DNA of 54,499 nt from Gammaproteobacteria bacterium. GTDB lineage: Bacteria; Pseudomonadota; Gammaproteobacteria; SZUA-152. Of this stretch, positions 24,615 to 34,403 are shown piece by piece; the stretch's first letter is position 1, and each line of letters opens with the position of its first letter. The DNA lies in assembly GCA_011321815.1 (NCBI GenBank), contig DROS01000012.1, positions 1-54,499 on the forward strand. The letters run 5' to 3'. Below the pieces are notes generated by a model. The model saw only the letters and a list, made by a program, of their open reading frames with translations. It made no database searches and was not told where the DNA came from. Made by a program: the position numbers and the translations under genes.

Positions 24615-26870
24615 CTATTTGGTTAACGACAGAAACAACTGTGGCAATTTTTCCGGCAGGCGTTCAACGCGATCAATCACTGTGTAATTGCGGCCAAAAA
24701 TATCCGTGACATATTCGTCGGCCTGGGGGTCAAGATTCACACAATGGGTGAAAATTCCCTGCTGGTCCAACTCCTGCACCGCTTTGTGCGCATCTTCGAT
24801 GAGCAGACGCTCATCGCTGACATCAATATCGGAAGGCTCACCGTCGGTGAGCACCAGCAGTAATTTTTTATCGGCCTGTTGCGCACCAAGATAATGCGCG
24901 GCATGACGCAACGCAGCACCCATACGTGTGGAATAACCGGCCTCCATTGCTGCCAGTCGGCTTTTCACTTCGTCATTCCAGGTTTCGCTGTAACCTTTAA
25001 TATGCTGATAGCGTACTTCATGCCGGGTATTTGATGAAAAGCCCGCAATGGCAAATTTGTCCCCCAGGCGGTCAATAGACCAACCCAGCAAGGCTACCGC
25101 CTCCTGGCTCAGTTGCAAAATGGTTTGCTCGCAACCCTCCGGGGTATCTGCCAACGAGGCTGACAGGTCTAACAACAACATGACGGCTATGTCACGGCCG
25201 TCATGTTTGTGGATCATGTTGATGCGCGGGTCCGGCATGCTGCCGCTTTTAAGATCAATAAGCGAACGAATTGCCACATCCAGATCCAGTTCACTGCCTT
25301 CTTCCTGATAGCGCACACGCACATAATGCTGAGGTTTCAGCATGTCGAGGATTTGTTGCAGGCGCTTTGCCAGAGCTGCGTGTTTATCCAGTAATTTGTC
25401 GACATCAGCAGCATTGCCTTTTGGGTGTAAACTCTCGTACAGGCTTACCCAGTCCGGGCGATATGTTTTGCTATGGTAATCCCATTCAGGATAATGCCGC
25501 GGCGGCAGACCTTCCGGTTCATGATCTTCCGGTTCCAGCCTGCGCTGTTCTTCAAACATTTCCTCTTCATCACCCTCCTCAATAAAACGCCACATATGTC
25601 GATTGTCATCACGATACTCAACCTCGGTATTTTCGAAACGGATATTCGGCAGCTGATCTGACTGCCGACGGGTACGGGCAATAAAGGAAATGGCAATTTT
25701 TGCAACCGCTGACGTAGAGCCTTCACCGCTTGCCATTAATGCGCGGAAGCGCGCCACAAATTCAAGAATATCTTCATTCCTGTATGGGTGATCAGGATTC
25801 AGAATGGCATAAGACAACATCGCCAGACGATGCCGGATGCAGGATTCCTCTTCCGGGTTACAGGCACCTTCAACCGGTTGCGGATGCAATGCCAGAAACA
25901 AGCCGGCCAGACCGGGATACGCCTGTATCGCCAGATATTCCACTCTTGAGTCTTCCAGCAATTCAATGGCAATACGCTGAAACGGACTGTAGTTATCGGC
26001 AATAATCGCCGTCGTCCAACGCTGATGTGCTGCCATATGCGCCAATAGCGCCCGATAGCGGTCAATACCCGGCACACCATCAATATCGTCGTACACATCC
26101 GGCACACGCATGCCCAGGGCATCGTAATAGGGAAGCGGTTTACGCAATTCGTCAAAGGCATTGGAGTACGGCACAAGGCGCGGCTCTTCTTCCCACAAGG
26201 CCTTCAGGTACAGATCAAGTCTGCGTTCGTTATCAATGAACAGGGTGCCATGTCGCTCACGCTGCAAAATTGCACGACTGTCGGCAGATTGCAGGCAGAA
26301 ATAGTCCGTTTGTCGCTCAGGGTGAGTTTCGTAATTACGAATACCGTAATCGATCCAGTTTTTAAGACCTTCCAGCGATAGCTGGCTCAGCAGATAAGGC
26401 ATTTGATTCAACAACTCCGGCAACCCGGGGCTGGGAATCGTGCTATGAAAACCGTGAATGGAGCCCGTAGTACGCGTCATCATATCGAGCAGCAGCTCAA
26501 CGTAATGCCGCAGTGAATCTTCACTACCCAGCCGTCTTGCTGCTTCCGCAATGGTTTGCACAAATGCCGGAATCGCCCGGCCATTGGGGGTACGTGACAT
26601 TTTCCACACGGTTTGCGACACCAGCGACAATGTGCCTTCACCCAGCGCTGCGGCAACCTGTGGCATTTCTTCCAGATAGACCAGTACCGGCTCAAAACCC
26701 CGGCCAATGGCACAAACCAGCGAAGCGCCTTCAAGATAATCCTTCACACCCTGCACAGACAAGCTGGCGAGCGCTTCATCCATACAGTCACCAAAAACTT
26801 CATCGAGGTCTTTGAAACCGCACTTCAGTTGCGCGCGATAGATTTGCAGTTCGCTTTCACTGATGATCAT
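24615..26870 (-). CDS. cbbO: CbbO, VWA-domain partner of the RuBisCO activase
   Basis: A 751-residue protein that acts with the CbbQ AAA+ hexamer to remove inhibitory sugar phosphates from RuBisCO; CbbO is the adaptor that binds RuBisCO. The last 190 residues are a von Willebrand A domain with the MIDAS motif DLSAS in VMLLLDLSAS and LLVLTDGEPSD. The N-terminal 500 residues are the helical CbbO/NorD-like region, and residues around 430-460 form a very acidic segment (EEGDEEEMFEEQ). It begins 27 bases after cbbQ. The order cbbM-cbbQ-cbbO is the usual form II arrangement. Confidence 0.93.
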   Translation of the reverse strand: MIISESELQIYRAQLKCGFKDLDEVFGDCMDEALASLSVQGVKDYLEGASLVCAIGRGFEPVLVYLEEMPQVAAALGEGTLSLVSQTVWKMSRTPNGRAIPAFVQTIAEAARRLGSEDSLRHYVELLLDMMTRTTGSIHGFHSTIPSPGLPELLNQMPYLLSQLSLEGLKNWIDYGIRNYETHPERQTDYFCLQSADSRAILQRERHGTLFIDNERRLDLYLKALWEEEPRLVPYSNAFDELRKPLPYYDALGMRVPDVYDDIDGVPGIDRYRALLAHMAAHQRWTTAIIADNYSPFQRIAIELLEDSRVEYLAIQAYPGLAGLFLALHPQPVEGACNPEEESCIRHRLAMLSYAILNPDHPYRNEDILEFVARFRALMASGEGSTSAVAKIAISFIARTRRQSDQLPNIRFENTEVEYRDDNRHMWRFIEEGDEEEMFEEQRRLEPEDHEPEGLPPRHYPEWDYHSKTYRPDWVSLYESLHPKGNAADVDKLLDKHAALAKRLQQILDMLKPQHYVRVRYQEEGSELDLDVAIRSLIDLKSGSMPDPRINMIHKHDGRDIAVMLLLDLSASLADTPEGCEQTILQLSQEAVALLGWSIDRLGDKFAIAGFSSNTRHEVRYQHIKGYSETWNDEVKSRLAAMEAGYSTRMGAALRHAAHYLGAQQADKKLLLVLTDGEPSDIDVSDERLLIEDAHKAVQELDQQGIFTHCVNLDPQADEYVTDIFGRNYTVIDRVERLPEKLPQLFLSLTK

Positions 26871-26897
26871 GGCATTGCCTCACACCGGTATTTACCG

Positions 26898-27704
26898 TTA
26901 TCCGGCAAACACTGCGTCAATCGCATGGTCCAGCGTGCTGCGAATATCCGCGTCATCGGTGATGGGGCGCACCAGCGCCATGCGGCAGGCATCCGGCGCA
27001 TCAATACCTTTGGCCATCAGAGTGGCAGCATATACCAGCAGACGTGTGGAAATGCCTTCATCAAGGCCGTGACCTTTGAGATTGCGCGCAGTGTGGGCAA
27101 CCTTCACCAATCTGGCAGCCATGTCTTCATCCACGTTCGCTTCCCTGGCAACGATGCCCACCTCCACCTTGGTGTCCGGGTAATCGAAATCCAACGCACT
27201 GAAGCGCTGCTTGGTGGATTGTTTCAAATCCTTCATCAGGCTTTGATAACCGGGATTATAGGAAATCACTAATTGGAAATCGGGGTGCGCGTCGATCAGC
27301 TCACCTTTTTTATCCAGCGGCAACTGACGACGGTGATCAGTCAGCGGATGAATCACCACCGTGGTATCCTGCCGTGCCTCGACGATTTCATCGAGATAGC
27401 AGATCGCGCCAATGCGCGCCGCCACGGTAAGTGGGCCGTCCAGCCAGCGGGTGCCGTTGGCATCCAACAGATAGCGCCCCACCAGATCAGAGGCGGTCAT
27501 GTCTTCGTTGCAGGCCACGGTGATCAGCGGCTTATTCAGCTTCCAGGCCATGTGCTCAATAAAACGAGATTTACCGCAGCCTGTAGGGCCCTTGATCATC
27601 ACCGGCAGGCGGGCTTCATAGGCCGCTTCGTACAAGGCAATCTCCTTGCCCTGCGCCTGATAAAAAGGTTCTTTTGTAATTTTATACTGATCGCTGTCAC
27701 TCAT
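26898..27704 (-). CDS. cbbQ: CbbQ, MoxR-type AAA+ ATPase, RuBisCO activase motor
   Basis: ATPase that forms a hexamer with CbbO and remodels inhibited RuBisCO. From ATG 27704 the protein has 268 residues. Walker A is GPTGCGKS (39-46) and Walker B lies in AICYLDEIVEA. VISYNPGYQS holds sensor 1, and an arginine finger is expected in the KQRFSALDFDYP region. An earlier ATG (27722) would add six residues. The gene is separated from cbbM by a terminator and a palindrome. Confidence 0.95.
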   Translation of the reverse strand: MSDSDQYKITKEPFYQAQGKEIALYEAAYEARLPVMIKGPTGCGKSRFIEHMAWKLNKPLITVACNEDMTASDLVGRYLLDANGTRWLDGPLTVAARIGAICYLDEIVEARQDTTVVIHPLTDHRRQLPLDKKGELIDAHPDFQLVISYNPGYQSLMKDLKQSTKQRFSALDFDYPDTKVEVGIVAREANVDEDMAARLVKVAHTARNLKGHGLDEGISTRLLVYAATLMAKGIDAPDACRMALVRPITDDADIRSTLDHAIDAVFAG

Positions 27705-27760
27705 CGTATTCACCATCGGCATTTACAGATTTGATTGACCGATATTGTCGGCCACAAGAA

Positions 27761-27795
27761 CAAACGGAATCAGGAACGTGCACGTTCCTCGTTTG
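27761..27795. promoter_or_regulatory. Perfect palindrome between cbbM and cbbQ
   Basis: AGGAACGTGCACGTTCCT (27772-27789) is an 18-base perfect palindrome. It is flanked by CAAACG (27761-27766) and CGTTTG (27790-27795), which extend the dyad after a five-base bulge. It lies about 60 bases before the cbbQ ATG. It may be a regulator site for cbbQO or an mRNA hairpin. Confidence 0.5.
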
Positions 27796-27820
27796 GGTGC
27801 GCTCACCCTTGGAGAAAAAA

Positions 27821-27844
27821 AGCCCTCACCAAACGGCGAGGGCT
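27821..27844 (-). terminator. Rho-independent terminator after cbbM
   Basis: AGCCCTC (27838-27844 read on the minus strand) pairs with GAGGGCT (27821-27827), and seven T residues follow. It lies 57 bases past the cbbM stop and would stop most transcripts before cbbQ. Confidence 0.85.
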
Positions 27845-27901
27845 TCCTGTATTGCTTCTGCTACTGAACGTAACAGATTTCACACCTGGGTCGGTTCAGG
27901 C

Positions 27902-29281
27902 TTACTTGTGAACGCCCAGCTTGTCTCTCCAGCCTGGGAAGAGTCTGTCGGCATCTCCCGGGAAAGACTCGAAGGCACGGGCAAATTCTTTGTGCTCTTT
28001 TGCGTACTCAATGGGGTCCGCACCCTGCTTCCAGCAATCAAAGGCCTGACGCAATGAGGTTGCGCCGGCAGCGGGACTGTCGATGTGGCCGTAGGAACCA
28101 CCACCAGAGGTGTTGATGACGTTGCCGTGCCCCAGGTTCTCAAAGAAACCGGGCAAGCGCAGTGCGTTCATGCCACCAGAGATAATGGGTGTGGTGGGCT
28201 TCATGCCATCCCATTTCTGGTAGTAGAACGGACCTTCACACTCTTCACGCTCGATCATGTAAGCGATAATGCGGTCATCGGCGCCGCCTTCCATTTTACC
28301 GAAGCCCATGGTACCGACATGGATACCGGAAGCCCCCATCAGACGCGACATCTTGGCCAGCACAAATGCTGTGTAACCGCGCACGGACGACGGCGAGGTT
28401 ACCGCGCCATGACCGGCACGATGATAATGCAGGTACTGCCCCGGATAGTTACGGCGGGCCGTTGTGACCATGCCGGGACCACCGACATAACCATCAACCA
28501 GGAAGGCGACCTTGTCGGCGTCCGGGCCAAAAGTCTCCAGCACGAAGTCAGCACGCGCGCACATTTCGTGATGATCATCAGCGGTGATGTTGGCGGAGAA
28601 CAGTTTGGCTTCGCCGGTTTCGTCCTGCGCCCGTTTCATGGCATCCGCGACCAGAGGAATAACTTTCTTCATGGGACAAAAAACCTGATTGCCCTGCGGT
28701 TCGTCGTTTTTGATGAAATCACCACCCAACCAGAACTGGTAGGCCGCTTCAGCAAAGGGCTCAGGGCGCAAGCCCAGCTTGGGCTTGATAATGGTACCGG
28801 CAATGTAGCCGCCGTCTACCTGTGGACGCCCCAGGATGCGCCACATGTCGCTGATGTCTTTGGCGGGGCCGTCGAACAGCTGCAACATACGCGGCGGCAC
28901 GAAGAAATCCTGCATTTGCAGATTGGCGCAATCGCCCATGCCCTGATTGTTACCAATCGCCAGGGTCAGGAAGGATACGATCATGGTGCGGCCATCAATG
29001 ATGTTGCGGTCAAACAGATCGTTTGGATAGGCAACTTTCATAATGCCTTTGGCTTCGTCGATTTCATACACCAGGGCATCAACGCCTTTGGTGAAGTCAT
29101 CCGTCGTAGAGACTTCTACGTTGGTGCCGGTTGAAGACTCCGCAGCGATATGGGCTGCCACTTCCAGATAACCGTAGCCGGTTGCCGGTTGCATGGTGTA
29201 GGCAACCAGAATGTGCTCACCACCTGCAATCAAATCATCTTCATTCAGGCTCAGGTCTGCATAACGTGCGGATTGATCCAT
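27902..29281 (-). CDS. cbbM: RuBisCO form II large subunit
   Basis: Fixes CO2 onto ribulose-1,5-bisphosphate. The 459-residue protein matches form II in length and numbering: Lys166 in [10 protein letters not shown], the carbamylated Lys191 with Asp193 and Glu194 in FIKNDEPQ, a later conserved HYHRAGH, and loop 6 with its Lys in GFGKMEG. Form II acts without small subunits and suits high CO2 or low O2. ATG 29281 is set by AGGAG seven bases upstream; the frame stays open 41 codons further with no similarity. A stem-loop (29330-29360) lies in the leader. It is divergent from cbbR, whose product likely controls it. Confidence 0.98.
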   Translation of the reverse strand: MDQSARYADLSLNEDDLIAGGEHILVAYTMQPATGYGYLEVAAHIAAESSTGTNVEVSTTDDFTKGVDALVYEIDEAKGIMKVAYPNDLFDRNIIDGRTMIVSFLTLAIGNNQGMGDCANLQMQDFFVPPRMLQLFDGPAKDISDMWRILGRPQVDGGYIAGTIIKPKLGLRPEPFAEAAYQFWLGGDFIKNDEPQGNQVFCPMKKVIPLVADAMKRAQDETGEAKLFSANITADDHHEMCARADFVLETFGPDADKVAFLVDGYVGGPGMVTTARRNYPGQYLHYHRAGHGAVTSPSSVRGYTAFVLAKMSRLMGASGIHVGTMGFGKMEGGADDRIIAYMIEREECEGPFYYQKWDGMKPTTPIISGGMNALRLPGFFENLGHGNVINTSGGGSYGHIDSPAAGATSLRQAFDCWKQGADPIEYAKEHKEFARAFESFPGDADRLFPGWRDKLGVHK

Positions 29282-29404
29282 TTCAATCTCCTGTTGTAAA
29301 AAACAAATCGCTAAAAATCCGGTTTCGGGGTTTTCGCCAGACCACACCCGGGGGCGAAACAAATTATGGGCACTGCATAGCCCTCCCGAAAGGGTTGCTA
29401 ACAA

Positions 29405-29466
29405 TACTTAAGATGACTCATAATTAAAACTAAATTATTTTGATGATATACATAAGTATTTACTTA
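29405..29466. promoter_or_regulatory. Candidate CbbR operator between cbbM and cbbR
   Basis: Two dyads lie in this AT-rich region. TAATT-N7-AATTA (29421-29437) has the T-N11-A form of LysR sites. TAAGTA-TT-TACTTA (29453-29466) is a perfect dyad. A further TACTTA half site is at 29405-29410. This is the place expected for CbbR binding. Confidence 0.6.
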
Positions 29467-29497
29467 GCTAATAATTCACACAGGTTTTTACCGGCCC

Positions 29498-30412
29498 ATG
29501 CACCTCACCATCCGCCAGCTTCAGGTCTTTGAAGCCACCGCCCGCCTGCTAAGCTTCCGGAAAGCGGCAGACGAGCTGCATTTGAGCCAGCCGGCAGTGT
29601 CCATGCAGATAAAACAACTGGAAGAAAACGTCGGTCTGCCACTATTCGAGAAGCTTGGAAAACAGATTTACATGACGGAGGCAGGCCGGGAGATTTACCA
29701 TTACAGTCGTTCAATCGGCCAATTGCTGACCGAGGCCGACGAGGTTATCAATGGACTTAAAGGGGCATATCAGGGGCGGCTGAGCATCTCTGTGGCCTCC
29801 ACTGCCAACTATTTTGTGCCCACTTTACTGGGCACCTTCCACAAACGCTTTCCCGGTGTCACCGTCACGCTGGACGTTACCAACCGCAAGGCCCTGCTGG
29901 AGCAGCTGAACCAGAACCAGGTGGATCTGGTGGTAATGGGCCAGCCTCCTGAGGGCGCCAACCTGGAGGCAGGAGCGTTTATGGAAAACCCGTTGGTGAT
30001 TGTCGCCCCACCCACGCACGCGCTGGCAAAGCAAAGCAATATCCCGCTGCAACGACTGGAAGACGAGGTATTCCTGACCCGCGAACGTGGCTCCGGCACC
30101 CGTGACGCCATCGAGCGGTTTTTTACCCAGCATGAGGTCCAGATCAGCACCGGCATGGAAATCGCCAGTAACGAGGCCATCAAACAATCGGTACAGGCCG
30201 GGTTGGGGTTGGGACTGTTGTCACGGGATACGCTGGAGATGGAACTGGCACTGGGCAAGCTGGTGATTCTGGACGTTGAGGACTTCCCCATCGTGCGTCA
30301 CTGGTACGTGATGCACAGAAAAGGTAAACGCCTGTCCACGGTGGCTCAGGCGTTTAAATATTTTTTGCTGGAAGAGGCCAACAAACTGTTGCACGACACC
30401 CACAAGGACTGA
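29498..30412 (+). CDS. cbbR: LysR-type regulator CbbR
   Basis: A 304-residue LysR-family activator. The winged helix-turn-helix covers residues 1-60 (RQLQVFEATARLLSFRKAA, LSQPAVSMQIKQLE), followed by the linker helix and the effector domain with RLSISVASTANYFVPTLL. In autotrophs CbbR senses metabolites of the Calvin cycle or reductant state and switches on cbb genes. The position head to head with cbbM is the best evidence for the name. The upstream region holds dyads typical for LysR sites. Confidence 0.92.
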   Translation: MHLTIRQLQVFEATARLLSFRKAADELHLSQPAVSMQIKQLEENVGLPLFEKLGKQIYMTEAGREIYHYSRSIGQLLTEADEVINGLKGAYQGRLSISVASTANYFVPTLLGTFHKRFPGVTVTLDVTNRKALLEQLNQNQVDLVVMGQPPEGANLEAGAFMENPLVIVAPPTHALAKQSNIPLQRLEDEVFLTRERGSGTRDAIERFFTQHEVQISTGMEIASNEAIKQSVQAGLGLGLLSRDTLEMELALGKLVILDVEDFPIVRHWYVMHRKGKRLSTVAQAFKYFLLEEANKLLHDTHKD

Positions 30413-30438
30413 CTGCCGGCCCACCGGAAAACACAGGG

Positions 30439-31128
30439 TTAATAATTTCCCGTCAGCGTAACTTCCGTATTGATATTGGCATTAAATGTTTTCAGCTCAA
30501 CCGACAATCTGCTTCCATCCGGTTTAATCAGATATGTCGTGGTGAATGTATTATCCAGCACGCCGGATTGATCATTTGTAACGTTTGACAATACCAGTTT
30601 TGCGTTGCCATTAAAGCCATCTTCAAGCTTCCAGGACAACGATGTTTCAGCGTTGGAATTATCAATATATGTCCCTATTACTCCGGCATCCCCTATATTG
30701 GCGGTTTCGGGAATTGGCGTTGTCGTCGCTGAGACGGTTTCAACATTATTATTTCGACTACCCAAAAAACGCCTGTCACCAGCGTCAACGCTATAATAAC
30801 TTGTCAGTGAAGCCGCCCCAAAGCCGCCATTGGAAATCGTAAATACCATATCAGTTTGAACAGGTATCGCTGGATCACCCAAAAATACAGTTTCATTTAA
30901 TGTTTTTTCGGTGGTGTTGCCTGTGTAAGTTCTCCCTTGATTATCCGCCCCGGTTAAAGCCGCAGACACGTCATAATTTGTAAAATAATTGTCAGGAAAC
31001 AATTTAAAATCAATGCTTGTATCTGTAGGCAGGCCGCCCACAGATAAATTTGGTGTGGAATTACCACCGCCGCCACATCCTGATATAAGCAGGCTGATCA
31101 ATATAAATATATTAACGCTGTATTTCAT
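30439..31128 (-). CDS. Lipoprotein of unknown function
   Basis: From ATG 31128 the product has 229 residues. It starts with a lipoprotein signal MKYSVNIFILISLLISGC, where LISGC is the lipobox, followed by a GGGG spacer. The mature part is rich in Thr, Asn and Ser and appears all-beta. No known domain is recognised. The frame is open 63 codons upstream, but this part has no signal sequence; GGAAG before 31128 supports the start chosen. Confidence 0.7.
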   Translation of the reverse strand: MKYSVNIFILISLLISGCGGGGNSTPNLSVGGLPTDTSIDFKLFPDNYFTNYDVSAALTGADNQGRTYTGNTTEKTLNETVFLGDPAIPVQTDMVFTISNGGFGAASLTSYYSVDAGDRRFLGSRNNNVETVSATTTPIPETANIGDAGVIGTYIDNSNAETSLSWKLEDGFNGNAKLVLSNVTNDQSGVLDNTFTTTYLIKPDGSRLSVELKTFNANINTEVTLTGNY

Positions 31129-31348
31129 ACTCGCTTCCACCTGTCGATAAGTAAAAAACCTAAACCAACACTTGCAGATAATACAGTGAAACCATTCCCC
31201 TTCCCAACCCCGCCCGGATCTGTGTGCTCGTGGGACCGGAGGAAACCCCAATTTATTTATGTGGTGCAGACAAGGCAAAACCGGAAAGGCTGGAGAATAA
31301 ATCGCAGGAACAGACACAAACCGTTAGAAAATAAGCACTAACCCGTTC

Positions 31349-31867
31349 TTATTTTTTCTCTAACAGCGACTGGGAAACCGCTATCGCTTTTTCAAGGTAG
31401 TCATCGTACAAGCCGGGCGTCTGATAACCGACAATTTTTGGCACCAGCTCCCTGCCTGTTGCATCCAGCAGCTGCAAGGTGGGCACAACGTCCACGCCTT
31501 GATCGATGGCAAAGTTTTCTGCGTTACGTTCACGTCCATCGAAATCGCGCAGGGTATCGTATGCATCCATCATCACTTTACGCAAAATCACGCGCTGTGG
31601 ATCAATTCCGGCAAGGCGCATAGGGCCCAGCACTTCTGCTTCCAGGCGTTTGCAGTAATGGCAGTCTTCGGTGGCAAACATCAGCAGGATGGGTACGCCA
31701 TTTTTGCGGGACAGCCTGCTCAGGGCTGCCATGTCCTGGCTGGTGACGAGTCGCAGGTTCTCCGGCACAGACAGATTTCCGTCTTCGTCCACGTCCACAG
31801 AAGCTGCTCTGACCGCGTGCCCGGCAGCCAGACTAAACAGTAGAAAAAAAGTCAGCAGGTAACGCAT
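31349..31867 (-). CDS. Periplasmic thioredoxin-fold protein
   Basis: A 172-residue protein with a signal peptide (residues 1-21, MRYLLTFFLLF...) and a thioredoxin-like domain. The active site is EDCHYCKRLEAEV, a CxxC pair, and VVPTLQLLD includes the cis-Pro strand. It resembles the SoxW/DsbD-gamma group of periplasmic disulfide reductases. The ATG at 31867 gives the cleanest signal peptide; the frame is open 11 codons further. Its partner is not in the window. Confidence 0.8.
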   Translation of the reverse strand: MRYLLTFFLLFSLAAGHAVRAASVDVDEDGNLSVPENLRLVTSQDMAALSRLSRKNGVPILLMFATEDCHYCKRLEAEVLGPMRLAGIDPQRVILRKVMMDAYDTLRDFDGRERNAENFAIDQGVDVVPTLQLLDATGRELVPKIVGYQTPGLYDDYLEKAIAVSQSLLEKK

Positions 31868-31928
31868 TGCCAATACCGTAAAATCACTCCTGTCCATCAT
31901 TTTGTGCCGTTCTGCACGGGCCGCTTCA

Positions 31929-32001
31929 ACGAAAAGGATCGAGAAAATGGGCCGAAATGGTTTTTTCGCAGTAGATTCACCCTAAGTCCGGCAGACTCCT
32001 A
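31929..32001. mobile_element. Half copy of the 160-bp MITE-like element
   Basis: This matches the right half of the element at 41680-41842: CGAAAA.GATCG..AAAATGG, then GTAGATTCA.CCTAAGTCCG.CAG.CTCCTA. The left half is absent. Its end (CTCCTAG) supplies the TAG stop of rep at 31999-32001. Confidence 0.75.
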
Positions 32002-34005
32002 GCCCAGCATATCACGCAAATTAGCCAGATGAGCGCGGCCACGTTCCTGGCGCTCTTCGGGATCAACCTGCTCGCCCCGGCCTTCCCACAGCAGATCGTC
32101 CTCGGGCAGTTCACTCAAAAACCGGCTGGGCTCACAGTCCACGATTTCGCCGTGCTTGCGACGGCGGGCGGACATGGTGAACGTCAGCGTTTTTTGCGCC
32201 CGGGTAATGCCAACATACGCCAAACGCCGCTCTTCTTCTATATCGTCGGCCTCCAGGCTGGCGTGATGGGGCAACAGGTTTTCTTCCATACCCACCACAA
32301 ATACGTGGGGGAATTCCAGACCTTTGGCGGCGTGCAGAGTCATCAATGAAATACAGTCATCACGCTTTTCGTCTTCATTCCGTTCGAGGATGTCCATTAA
32401 TGTCATTTGCGCCACCAATTCACCAAGCCCGGCATCACCCTCACCTTTCTCCGCCATGCGCGTCAGCCAGTCCACCAGCTCGTGCACATTGGCCATGCGG
32501 CGTTCGGCGCTTTTGGGATCGCTACAGGTATCGAGCAACCAGTCTTCGTAGCGAATATCGCTGATGACTTCTTTGACTGCGGCCACCGGGTCACCACGCT
32601 CGGCCAGTTCTGCTTTCGCTGCCAGCCAGCGGACAAATTCCCGCACCCGGGTCAGGGCGCGTTCACTCAGTTGCATTTCCAACCCCAGCTCATCGCAGGC
32701 AGCATACAGGCTGATACCCCGCTCACCTGCATAGGTGGCGATTTTCTCCAGTGTGGCCGGGCCGATTTCACGCCGTGGTGTGTTAACCACGCGCACGAAG
32801 GCGTTGTCGTCTTCCGGGTTCACCAGCAGACGCAGGTAGGCCATGATGTCTTTCACTTCCTGATAGGCAAAAAATGAGGTGCCGCCGGAAATCTGGTACG
32901 GCAGCTGGTTTTCGCGCAACCCCTTTTCAAACAACCGTGACTGGTGATTGCCGCGATACAAAATGGCGTAATCGCTAAAACGGCCACCGTTCTGGAATTT
33001 GTGCGCTAGCAGTCGTGACACCACCTGTTCCGCCTCGTGATCTTCGTTACGCGCCTGCACGACTTTTATGGGGTCACCATAGCCCAGCTCACTCCACAGG
33101 CGTTTTTCAAATACGTGCGGGTTATTGTCGATAAGCTGGTTGGCAGCTTTCAGAATACGGCCAGTGGAGCGATAATTTTGTTCCAGCTTGATGACCTTGA
33201 GCGTGGGAAAATCCTGCGATAGCAGGGCCAGATTTTCCGGCTGCGCACCACGCCAGGCATAAATAGACTGGTCGTCATCGCCCACCACGGTCAATGCGCC
33301 GCGCACACCCACCAGACTTTGCACCAGCCGGTACTGGGCACTGTTGGTGTCCTGGTATTCGTCCACCAGCAGGTAGCGAATACGATTCTGCCAGCGCTCC
33401 AGCACCTCGGGAAATTCGCTGAACAGTTGTGCGGGCAGGCCGATGAGGTCATCAAAATCCACAGCGTTGTAAGCCCGCAGGTGATGATTGTATTGCTCAT
33501 ACAACATTGAAGCGGCCACCAGCCTGGGGTCGCCATTGGCCGAAGCCTGCGCTTGTGCAGGACTGGTCATGTCATTTTTCCAGTGGGATATCTGCCACTG
33601 CATTGCCTGCGCCTCGTCATCGGCATCAAAGGCCCGGCGCATCAATTCCTTGATCAGCGCCTGCGAATCCTGTGAATCGTAGATGGAAAAACCTTTGCGC
33701 AACCCCAGCGCCTTGCCGTCACGCTTGAGAATATTCAGGCCCAGGTTGTGAAAGGTGGAAACACGCATACCACGACGCTCGGCAGCCTTCAGCTCACCTT
33801 TAAGGCGAGCCTGCATTTCACGGGAGGCCTTATTGGTAAAGGTCACCGCAGTGATATGGTGGCCTTTGATGTCGCAATTTTGTACCAGATGCACGATTTT
33901 TTGCGTGATTACGCGGGTCTTGCCGGACCCGGCACCAGCCAGCACCAGTAACGGGCCATCAATGTAACGCACCGCCTCTTTCTGACGGGGATTGAGTTGG
34001 GACAT
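31999..34005 (-). CDS. rep: ATP-dependent DNA helicase Rep
   Basis: A 668-residue SF1A 3'-5' helicase that helps forks move through protein blocks. Walker A is AGAGSGKT (23-30), motif II is LLVDEYQDTN, and QSIYAWRGA, LEQNYRSTGRI and LMTLHAAKGLEF match motifs III-V of Rep/UvrD. Overall it fits Rep better than UvrD or PcrA in length and ending. The protein stops in HLANLRDMLG; E. coli Rep goes on with a few more basic residues after the same segment. The stop codon lies in the end of a MITE-like element, so the last few residues have probably been lost. Confidence 0.94.
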   Translation of the reverse strand: MSQLNPRQKEAVRYIDGPLLVLAGAGSGKTRVITQKIVHLVQNCDIKGHHITAVTFTNKASREMQARLKGELKAAERRGMRVSTFHNLGLNILKRDGKALGLRKGFSIYDSQDSQALIKELMRRAFDADDEAQAMQWQISHWKNDMTSPAQAQASANGDPRLVAASMLYEQYNHHLRAYNAVDFDDLIGLPAQLFSEFPEVLERWQNRIRYLLVDEYQDTNSAQYRLVQSLVGVRGALTVVGDDDQSIYAWRGAQPENLALLSQDFPTLKVIKLEQNYRSTGRILKAANQLIDNNPHVFEKRLWSELGYGDPIKVVQARNEDHEAEQVVSRLLAHKFQNGGRFSDYAILYRGNHQSRLFEKGLRENQLPYQISGGTSFFAYQEVKDIMAYLRLLVNPEDDNAFVRVVNTPRREIGPATLEKIATYAGERGISLYAACDELGLEMQLSERALTRVREFVRWLAAKAELAERGDPVAAVKEVISDIRYEDWLLDTCSDPKSAERRMANVHELVDWLTRMAEKGEGDAGLGELVAQMTLMDILERNEDEKRDDCISLMTLHAAKGLEFPHVFVVGMEENLLPHHASLEADDIEEERRLAYVGITRAQKTLTFTMSARRRKHGEIVDCEPSRFLSELPEDDLLWEGRGEQVDPEERQERGRAHLANLRDMLG

Positions 34006-34375
34006 GGAAGAGCTTTGAACCTGCGAGGCCTGCGTGACAAAAATGATTGGCTGTTATTGTATACCCAACGTCGGCGACTTTCCCTCAGAAATACCAGAAA
34101 AAAGGCAATGTGCAACACGGGGCCATCGGCCACCTGCACCCGCTCTCCGGTTTTCAATAGCGGCTGCGGGTATTGCCAACATTTTCCGCCGCCATGAAAT
34201 AACCTTCTTGATATTACGGTTTAAGCGCCGGATTTTTCATGACAATGCCGCAAAAAAACACCGATTACGACACATACCAAAAAACAATTGCGTCACAAAT
34301 TTAATGATATAGCACGCCAAAGTGTGTCCTGGTTCACAGTTCCACTCAACAACATCCCTGCGCTCCGTCAATTAT

Positions 34376-34403
34376 TTGACTGTCAGGAGAGTCTAGTGAT
34401 ATT
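34376..34403 (+). promoter_or_regulatory. Sigma70-type promoter, probably for the multicopper oxidase
   Basis: TTGACT (34376-34381) and GATATT (34398-34403) are separated by 16 bases. The start point would be about 150 bases before the oxidase ATG, so the mRNA would have a long leader that includes the hairpin at 34496-34520. Confidence 0.45.

Noticed and set aside
28085-29134. Long plus-strand open frame opposite cbbM
   Set aside because: It lies fully inside the strongly conserved cbbM gene; it is a by-product of codon use on the other strand.
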